Part shown: in pieces, positions 5,909-10,429 of the stretch
Layout of the letters: every line of letters begins with the position of its first letter
Numbering within the stretch: the stretch's first letter is position 1
Translations under genes and position numbers: made by a program
The notes under the pieces: model-generated
The model's input: only the letters and a program-made list of their open reading frames with translations
The model's database searches: none
Told to the model about the DNA's origin: nothing
Assembly: GCA_903873565.1 (NCBI GenBank)
Contig: CAIQOY010000339.1
Coordinates: 1-10,429, forward strand
DNA from: an uncultured Actinomycetes bacterium
Lineage (GTDB): Bacteria > Actinomycetota > Thermoleophilia > Gaiellales > F1-60-MAGs149
Direction: 5' to 3'
Length of the DNA: 10,429 bases

Positions 5909-7108
5909 CTACCCCTCGGCGTCGGGGAAGATCCCATGCCGGCCGAGCCGGTCGAGGCAGACCTCGGCGCTCCACGGCAGCATCGTGCTGCCGCAGCGGG
6001 CGTCGCGGTAGAGCTGCTCGAGGCGGTGCTCCTTGAGCAGGGACAGCCCGCCGCAGACCCGGATCGCCAGCGCCGCCAGCTGCGGCGCGGTCTCCATCAC
6101 GGTGTAGGAGGCGGCCAGGGCGCGCGCGAGCGCGTCGGGCGTCGGGTCCACGCCCGCCTCCTCGACCACGCGGTCGAAGAGCGCGCGGCTGCGCTCGTAC
6201 ATGATCTGCAGCTCGGCCCAGCCCTGCTGCTTCTGCGGCACGTCGCGACGGCTCGTGATGCCCGGGGGCGCCTGCGACGACATGTACTCGCGCACGAAGT
6301 CGATGATCGCCTTCGACAGCCCCATGTAGGCGGGCGTCAGCGTCATGTAGACGTACGGCCAGCGCTCGGCCAGCTGGTTGTAGAGGCCCGGCGGCAGGAG
6401 CACGGCGTCGTCGGGGGCGAAGGCGTCCGTGAAGAGCAGGGTGCGCGAGACGGTCCCGCGCATGCCGAGCGGGTCCCAGTCGCCCACGATCTCGACGCCG
6501 GGGTCGTCGGCGGAGACGGCGAGGAAGAGGATCTCGTCCTCGCTGGTCTCGACGCAGGTGATGTTGTAGTCGGAGGCGGCGCCCGCCAGCGACGCGAAGA
6601 TCTTGCGGCCGTTGATGCGGTAGCCGCCCTCCACCCGCGTGGCGGTGGTCGCGAAGCCGCGCGTCGCGCCCTGCGCGATGCCCTCCGAGAGGGGCTGCGA
6701 CTGCAGGGCGCCGTCCTCGATGATGCGCCGGTAGAGCGCGCTGCGGCGCTCCTCGTGCACGGCCCGCACGTCGTCGGGCATGTCGAGGTCGTCGGCCGCG
6801 GTGCCGGTCCAGAGCACCGTCTGGATGTGCATGTTGAAGGTCAGCGCGGTGACCGGGCAGTACGACCCGATCGCCGCGCCGATCTGCATGTAGTCGGCGA
6901 ACGACGCGCCCAGCCCGCCGTAGCGCGTCGGGATGCAGAGCCCGTAGAAGCCCGCGTCGCGCAGGTCGGCGAAGTTCTCGAACGGGAACGAGGCCTCGCG
7001 GTCGTAGCGCGGCGAGCGCTCGCGGAAGGCGGGCCCGAGCTCGTCGACGATCGCGAGCAGCCGCTCCCGGCGCTCGGGGTCCACCTGCGGCTCGACCTGG
7101 ACGGCCAT
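5909..7108 (-). CDS. Acyl-CoA-dehydrogenase-fold flavoprotein, possibly a monooxygenase
   Basis: A 399-residue protein with the three-part ACAD fold: helical N-terminus with IPTRYGGLGAS (59-69); beta domain with ATRVEGGYRINGRKIFASLAGAASD (156-180) and DWDPLGMRGTVSRTLLFTDAF (210-230); and helical C-terminus with RVCGGLSLLKEHRLEQLYRDARCG (350-373). In true acyl-CoA dehydrogenases the base is a Glu in an EGT motif about ten residues after the YRDA tyrosine, or a Glu in helix G. Here the first position reads LPW (377-379), and I find no Glu at the second by eye. That favours the ACAD-fold oxygenases (HsaA/DszC type) or another flavin reaction. The ATG at 7108 has GGAAGGGG just upstream. It is the first gene of the three-gene minus-strand operon, so it may prepare the substrate for ring cleavage. 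Confidence 0.75.
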   Translation of the reverse strand: MAVQVEPQVDPERRERLLAIVDELGPAFRERSPRYDREASFPFENFADLRDAGFYGLCIPTRYGGLGASFADYMQIGAAIGSYCPVTALTFNMHIQTVLWTGTAADDLDMPDDVRAVHEERRSALYRRIIEDGALQSQPLSEGIAQGATRGFATTATRVEGGYRINGRKIFASLAGAASDYNITCVETSEDEILFLAVSADDPGVEIVGDWDPLGMRGTVSRTLLFTDAFAPDDAVLLPPGLYNQLAERWPYVYMTLTPAYMGLSKAIIDFVREYMSSQAPPGITSRRDVPQKQQGWAELQIMYERSRALFDRVVEEAGVDPTPDALARALAASYTVMETAPQLAALAIRVCGGLSLLKEHRLEQLYRDARCGSTMLPWSAEVCLDRLGRHGIFPDAEG

Positions 7109-7164
7109 CGATCCCCTTCCGGCGTCGCGTGCCCCCGCATCGTACCGGGTCGCCGGCCGCGGTC

Positions 7165-7194
7165 GGGACCCCGGGGCGGCGGCCCCGGGGTCCC
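7165..7194 (-). terminator. Strong GC hairpin after the permease gene
   Basis: GGGACCCCGGGGC (7165-7177) pairs perfectly with GCCCCGGGGTCCC (7182-7194) around a four-base loop, a 13-bp stem starting 11 bases past the permease stop. No T-run follows on the minus strand, so it is a GC-type, non-canonical intrinsic terminator candidate. It separates the permease transcript from the ACAD-fold operon, whose first ATG lies 57 bases further on. Confidence 0.65.
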
Positions 7195-7205
7195 GCGCGA
7201 CGACG

Positions 7206-8654
7206 CTAGGCGGCGGGTCGCTTGAACGTGCCCCGCGCGGTCAGCAGGGCCATGATCGCCACGCCGGCGGCGAGCCAGAGGACGGCGATCCACCAGACCC
7301 GGTTGTAGGTCGGGATGTCGGCGTACTGCACGATCACGCCGTAGATCGCGCCGACCGAGACGAGGCCGCCGATGATGCCGGCCAGGGCCAAGAGGCCGAA
7401 CGACTCGCCCGGCATGCCCTTGAAGGCGGCCACGCAGATCGCGAAGTAGATCGCGACCATCATGAAGCCGCCGAAGGTGGCGAGCCAGTTGAACATCGGG
7501 AACCACTCGCCCGGGTCCATCTCGCCGACGGCCATCAGGCCGTTCGTGCCGGCGATGAGCGCGATCAGGCCGATCGAGGCGATCGTGAGGATCGTCGAGG
7601 CCACGTAGGGCGTCTTGTAGCGGGGGTGCATCTTGGCGAGGAAGGCCGGCAGGCGGCCGTCGCGGGCCAGGGCGAAGACGCCGCGGCTCGAGGCGGTCGC
7701 GGTGCCGAGGCCGACGGCCGCGATGTCGATCACCACCAGCCACTGGATCAGCTCGCCGAAGGTGCTGCCGCCGTAGTTCGGGTCGGCGGCGAGGGCGTAG
7801 AGCGGCGGGAAGTTGGCCAGCCACTGCTCGACCGAGAGGCCGAAGCCGAGCGCCTGCGAGTAGGTCACGATCACGTAGAAGACGCCGACCGCGATCGCCG
7901 AGCCGAAGATCGCGAGCGGCAGGTGGCGGCGCGGGTTCGAGGTCTCCTCGGCGAGGTTCGCCGACGACTCGAAGCCGATGAACATGATCGCGGCGTAGAG
8001 GATGCCGAAGAAGATGCCGTTCCAGCCCTGGTCCGACGAGGACGGGTTGAACGGTGCGCCGCTGAGCCCGGTGTCGCCGGCGACCTTCAGGATCACCCAG
8101 ATCGAGAAGATCAGGATGATGATGAACGAGCCGAGGCCGAGCACCAGCTGGACGCGGGTCGAGATCGCCACGCCGCGGAACAGCATCACGCCGGCCACCA
8201 CCCAGAAGCCGACCGACCAGACCCACCAGGGCCAGTCGGCCAGGAACCAGTCGGGGTGGTTCATCAGGGTCAGGGACAGGAACCCGCCGAAGGCGAGGCC
8301 GATGGCCAGGGTCAGGGCCACCACGCCGCCGTAGTAGGTCCAGCCGGCGACGAAGCCGACGCGCTGCCCGAAGGCCTCGGTGACGTAGTCGTAGAGCGAG
8401 CCCGCGGCGTGGATGCGGCGCGCGAAGCGCGAGATGATCCACGCGACGGCGCACATCCCGACCATCGTGATCAGGATCGAGACGGGGCTCGCAAGGCCCG
8501 CGCCCTTGCCGTTGAGCGATGCGCCGACGATCGTCGGGATGAAGAACGCGGCCGCGAAGACCGGTCCGATGAACCCGATGGACTGCGCGATGACGTCGAG
8601 CAGGCTGAGGTTGCCCGACCCGAGCTTCTCACCGCCGGAGGCCTGTGCTCCCAT
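7206..8654 (-). CDS. APC-superfamily amino-acid-type permease
   Basis: A 482-residue integral membrane protein with about 12 hydrophobic segments and the APC (LeuT-fold) hallmarks: the broken first helix IAQSIGFIGP (22-31); AGSLYDYVTEAFG (84-96); FIGFESSANLAEETSNPRR (225-243), the conserved loop after TM6; and SSRGVFALARDGRLPAFLAKMHP (322-344). It should import an amino acid, amine or related organic solute by proton or sodium symport. In this setting it may carry the aromatic or amino-acid-like growth substrate, but specificity cannot be read. The ATG at 8654 has GGGGAG nine bases upstream (8664-8669). Another in-frame ATG at 8693 has a weaker site. The gene is divergent from the FAH gene, with the second palindromic site in between, and ends in a strong hairpin. 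Confidence 0.88.
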   Translation of the reverse strand: MGAQASGGEKLGSGNLSLLDVIAQSIGFIGPVFAAAFFIPTIVGASLNGKGAGLASPVSILITMVGMCAVAWIISRFARRIHAAGSLYDYVTEAFGQRVGFVAGWTYYGGVVALTLAIGLAFGGFLSLTLMNHPDWFLADWPWWVWSVGFWVVAGVMLFRGVAISTRVQLVLGLGSFIIILIFSIWVILKVAGDTGLSGAPFNPSSSDQGWNGIFFGILYAAIMFIGFESSANLAEETSNPRRHLPLAIFGSAIAVGVFYVIVTYSQALGFGLSVEQWLANFPPLYALAADPNYGGSTFGELIQWLVVIDIAAVGLGTATASSRGVFALARDGRLPAFLAKMHPRYKTPYVASTILTIASIGLIALIAGTNGLMAVGEMDPGEWFPMFNWLATFGGFMMVAIYFAICVAAFKGMPGESFGLLALAGIIGGLVSVGAIYGVIVQYADIPTYNRVWWIAVLWLAAGVAIMALLTARGTFKRPAA

Positions 8655-8760
8655 GATGGCCGTCTCCCCTCGCGGACCTCGGCGCGCCCCCATAGCGACG
8701 CCGCTGCCACCCGGCTTCCGCGGCGGGCGCCGATCTCCTCCCCGCGCGCGGCGGACGGGA

Positions 8761-8789
8761 TCGACGCGGGCCGATGGATTGGATACAGT
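8761..8789 (+). promoter_or_regulatory. Possible promoter for the FAH-VOC operon, overlapping operator copy 2
   Basis: TCGACG (8761-8766, four of six to TTGACA), 17 bases, then TACAGT (8784-8789, four of six to TATAAT). The -10 bases belong to the palindrome at 8780-8794, mirroring the arrangement at the hydroxylase promoter. It would start transcription near 8796 and leave a leader of about 65 bases before the mini-ORF. Another -10-like TACGAT lies at 8831-8836 without a matching -35. Confidence 0.35.
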
Positions 8790-8796
8790 ATCCACT
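8778..8796. promoter_or_regulatory. Operator-like palindrome, copy 2
   Basis: ATTGGATACAGTATCCACT contains the perfect 15-bp palindrome TGGATAC-A-GTATCCA (8780-8794). It is identical to the site at 2530-2548 except for one base (A instead of C at 8785). It lies in the 238-bp gap between the divergent permease and FAH genes, about 125 bases from the permease start and 67 from the mini-ORF start. Both copies are AT-rich islands in very GC-rich DNA. Confidence 0.75.
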
Positions 8797-8860
8797 GCGT
8801 CGTCCGCCGGCCCCGCGACGGCAGACGCCGTACGATCCCGCCCCGGAGGAGCCCGCGACC

Positions 8861-8893
8861 GTGTACCCCCGCCAACGCCCGAGCGACCGCTGA
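8861..8893 (+). CDS. Ten-codon leader ORF coupled to the FAH gene
   Basis: GTG at 8861 has a strong GGAGGAG (8845-8851) nine bases upstream and opens a ten-codon frame (M-Y-P-R-Q-R-P-S-D-R) ending in TGA at 8891-8893. That TGA overlaps the ATG of the FAH gene as TGATG. The FAH start itself has no ribosome binding site, so ribosomes may load on the leader and reinitiate. The peptide is rich in Arg and Pro. Whether it is translated is inference. Confidence 0.4.
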   Translation: MYPRQRPSDR

Positions 8894-9750
8894 TGCTGCG
8901 CGTCCGCATCCTCCACGACGGCGCGCCCGCCTGGGGCGAGCTCGCGGACGGCGAGATCCGCCTCGACCAGGGCGGCGCGGTCGACCCCGCGACGGCCCGC
9001 TGGCTCGCCCCCGCCGAGCCGACCAAGATCATCGCCGTCCACCTCACGTACCGCTCGCGACTCGAGGAGTACCGGGCGAAGACGCCCCCCGAGCCCTCCT
9101 ACTTCATGAAGCCGCCGACCACCCTCAACGGGCACCTCGGCGAGCTGCGCCGCCCCGCGGGCACCCGCTTCCTCAACTACGAGGGCGAGATCGCCGTCAT
9201 CATCGGGCGCGAGATGAAGGGCGTCCGCCCCGAGGACGCCCACGCCTACGTGGCGGGCTTCGCGCCGGCCAACGACGTCGGCCTGCACGACTTCCGCCAC
9301 GCCGACCGCGGCTCGATGCTGCGCGTCAAGGGCCAGGACGGCTTCCTGCCGCTGGGCCCCGCCATGGTCACCGCCGACCAGTGGACGCCCGACGGCGGCT
9401 TCCGGCTGACCACCCGCGTCAACGGCGCGGTCGTGCAGTCCGGCGACGGCGAGGACCTGATCTGGGACTACCGCTACCAGCTCGCCGACCTCTGCCGCAC
9501 GATCACGCTCTGCCCGGGCGACGTCGTCCTGACCGGCACGCCCGCCAACTCGCGGCCGATGGAGCCCGGCGACGTCGTCGAGGTCGAGATCGAGGGCCTG
9601 CCCGCGCTGCGCAACACCGTCGTCGACTGGGACGTGGACCTGTCGGGGCCGGGCGACCAGCCCGAGACCTCCGCGAACACCCTGCACGTGGCGCTCGCGA
9701 TCCCCGAGGACGAGGCCGAGCGGCGCGTCGCCGCCGGGGAGGCCGGCTGA
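8893..9750 (+). CDS. Fumarylacetoacetate hydrolase (FAH) family enzyme
   Basis: A 285-residue protein with a short N-terminal domain (1-45) and a full FAH catalytic domain: YFMKPPTTLNG (70-80); metal-binding glutamates E97 and E99 in NYEGEIAVIIG; D128 in ANDVGLHDF; K147 in RVKGQDGFLPLGP; and TGTP (214-217). Family members hydrolyse, decarboxylate or isomerise the diketo/enol acids made by aromatic ring cleavage, such as the HpaG/HpcE steps of homoprotocatechuate breakdown. It is followed one base later by the VOC extradiol-type gene, so it probably acts directly on that enzyme's product line. ATG 8893 has no Shine-Dalgarno sequence of its own but overlaps the stop of an upstream mini-ORF that has one; no in-frame ATG or GTG with a better site is apparent. 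Confidence 0.82.
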   Translation: MLRVRILHDGAPAWGELADGEIRLDQGGAVDPATARWLAPAEPTKIIAVHLTYRSRLEEYRAKTPPEPSYFMKPPTTLNGHLGELRRPAGTRFLNYEGEIAVIIGREMKGVRPEDAHAYVAGFAPANDVGLHDFRHADRGSMLRVKGQDGFLPLGPAMVTADQWTPDGGFRLTTRVNGAVVQSGDGEDLIWDYRYQLADLCRTITLCPGDVVLTGTPANSRPMEPGDVVEVEIEGLPALRNTVVDWDVDLSGPGDQPETSANTLHVALAIPEDEAERRVAAGEAG

Positions 9751-9751
9751 C

Positions 9752-10429
9752 GTGGGCATCCGGCTGCACGACCTGCACCACGTCTGCCTGCGCGTCCTCG
9801 ACCTCGACGAGGCGACGGCGCGCTGGAGCGTCCAGTTCGGGCTCGAGGTGGTCGCGCAGGAGCCGGGCCGCGCGCTCCTGCGCTGCGACAGCGAGGACTA
9901 CTGCCTCGAGCTCGTGCCCGACGCGACGCCCGACCACGACCACTCGGCCTGGGAGCTCGCCGCCGACTGCACGCTCGAGGAGGCCGCCGCCCACCTCGAC
10001 GCCTGCGGCGTCCCCTTCGACCGCGAGGCCGACGGCTCGCTGCGCCTCGTCGACCCGTCGGGGAGCGGGCTGCAGCTCGTCGCCTACCGGGAGCGCACCC
10101 CGATCGAGCTCTGGCCCGACATCGGCCGGCGCACCCAGCCCCGCTTCGGGATGCATCCACGGCGGCTCGGCCACGTCAACGTGCTCGCCCCCAACATCGA
10201 CGAGATGACGGCGTTCTACACCGACGTCCTCGGCATGCACGTCTCCGACCGGCTCGGCGATGCGGGGATCTGGTTCCACATCCACCCCGAGCACCACCAG
10301 ATGGCGCTCGTGGCGATGGCGCCCGCCCACTTCCACCACCTCGCCTTCGACATCGTCGACTGGGGCCAGCTGCGGATCTTCCTCGACCACCTCGGCCGCC
10401 ACGGCCGCTGGCTCGGGTGGGGCCCGGTC
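9752..10429 (+). CDS. Two-module VOC protein, extradiol (catechol 2,3-) dioxygenase-like, cut by right edge
   Basis: 226 codons are visible and the frame is still open at the window end. Two vicinal-oxygen-chelate modules follow each other: LHDLHHVCLRVLDLDEATARW (5-25) to about 112, and RLGHVNVLAPNIDEMTAFYTDVLGM (138-162) onward. In type I extradiol dioxygenases the second module binds Fe(II) or Mn(II) by His-His-Glu. H141 (LGHVNV) and the HHLAF pair (195-199) fit the two histidines; the Glu would lie beyond the window. The predicted role is meta-cleavage of a catechol, placed directly after an FAH enzyme that could process the product. The GTG at 9752 has GGGGAGG nine bases upstream (9736-9742) and sits one base after the FAH stop, so the two form an operon. 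A glyoxalase-type function is the main alternative. Confidence 0.78.
   Translation, partial: MGIRLHDLHHVCLRVLDLDEATARWSVQFGLEVVAQEPGRALLRCDSEDYCLELVPDATPDHDHSAWELAADCTLEEAAAHLDACGVPFDREADGSLRLVDPSGSGLQLVAYRERTPIELWPDIGRRTQPRFGMHPRRLGHVNVLAPNIDEMTAFYTDVLGMHVSDRLGDAGIWFHIHPEHHQMALVAMAPAHFHHLAFDIVDWGQLRIFLDHLGRHGRWLGWGPV

Noticed and set aside
5905..5937. ATG at 5937 as start of the alpha/beta hydrolase
   Set aside because: No ribosome binding site and a 29-base overlap with the upstream gene; GTG 5907 has GAGGGG and a one-base gap.
2530..8796. Naming the regulator family (for example GntR or IclR) from the palindrome
   Set aside because: The half-site TGGATAC does not match a family consensus I can state with certainty, and no regulator gene is in the window.
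7626..10208. An 860-codon plus-strand frame
   Set aside because: Runs opposite the permease and then out of frame through the FAH and VOC genes; composition is Arg/Asp/Gly-rich with no domain.
9752..10429. Truncated VOC gene as a pseudogene
   Set aside because: The frame is intact to the last base; it is simply cut by the window edge.

Overview
The window is very GC-rich and gene-dense, with GTG starts used freely and G/C favoured at third codon positions. It carries actinobacterial-style catabolic genes plus a glycine/asparagine-rich secreted protein. This suggests an actinomycete-type bacterium, possibly a deep-branching soil lineage such as Thermoleophilia. That placement is inference from composition and gene style; there is no rRNA or marker gene here. 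I see no tRNA, rRNA, CRISPR array, insertion sequence or origin.

Layout. (1) 1-532 (minus, runs off the left edge): a secreted protein with four cysteines, then a PGRS-like Gly/Asn-rich region. (2) 705-998 (plus): a DUF1330 protein. (3) 1044-2510 (minus): an HpaB-type flavin-dependent phenol hydroxylase, convergent with the DUF1330 gene across a hairpin. (4) 2615-3808 (plus): a nitrilase-superfamily amidohydrolase, followed 10 bp later by a 92-residue stand-alone Lrp/AsnC ligand-binding (RAM) domain at 3819-4097. (5) 4094-7108 (minus): a tight three-gene operon, transcribed as an acyl-CoA-dehydrogenase-fold flavoprotein, an alpha/beta hydrolase, and a NicX-like (2,5-dihydroxypyridine dioxygenase family) ring-cleavage enzyme. 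(6) 7206-8654 (minus): an APC-superfamily permease ending in a strong hairpin. (7) 8893-9750 (plus): a fumarylacetoacetate-hydrolase-family enzyme, followed by a two-module VOC extradiol-dioxygenase-like protein cut by the right edge.

How it fits together. The genes look like a catabolic island for an aromatic or N-heteroaromatic compound: uptake (permease), ring hydroxylation (HpaB-like enzyme and perhaps the ACAD-fold flavoprotein), ring opening by two unrelated routes (NicX-like and VOC extradiol), and hydrolysis of ring-opened products (NicD-like alpha/beta hydrolase, nitrilase-type amidase, FAH enzyme). The NicX-like plus alpha/beta hydrolase pair resembles the dioxygenase-deformylase pair of the maleamate pathway of nicotinate degradation. 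The usual later enzymes (isochorismatase-type maleamate amidase and maleate isomerase) are not in the window, so the nitrilase is a candidate substitute. The actual substrate cannot be read from the sequence.

The most striking non-coding signal is a 19-bp site, ATTGGATMCAGTATCCACT, present in two divergent intergenic regions 6.2 kb apart (2530-2548 and 8778-8796) and identical at 18 of 19 positions. Its core is a 15-bp palindrome. In the first region it covers the -10 box of a good promoter for the hydroxylase. This points to one unseen repressor controlling both halves of the cluster.
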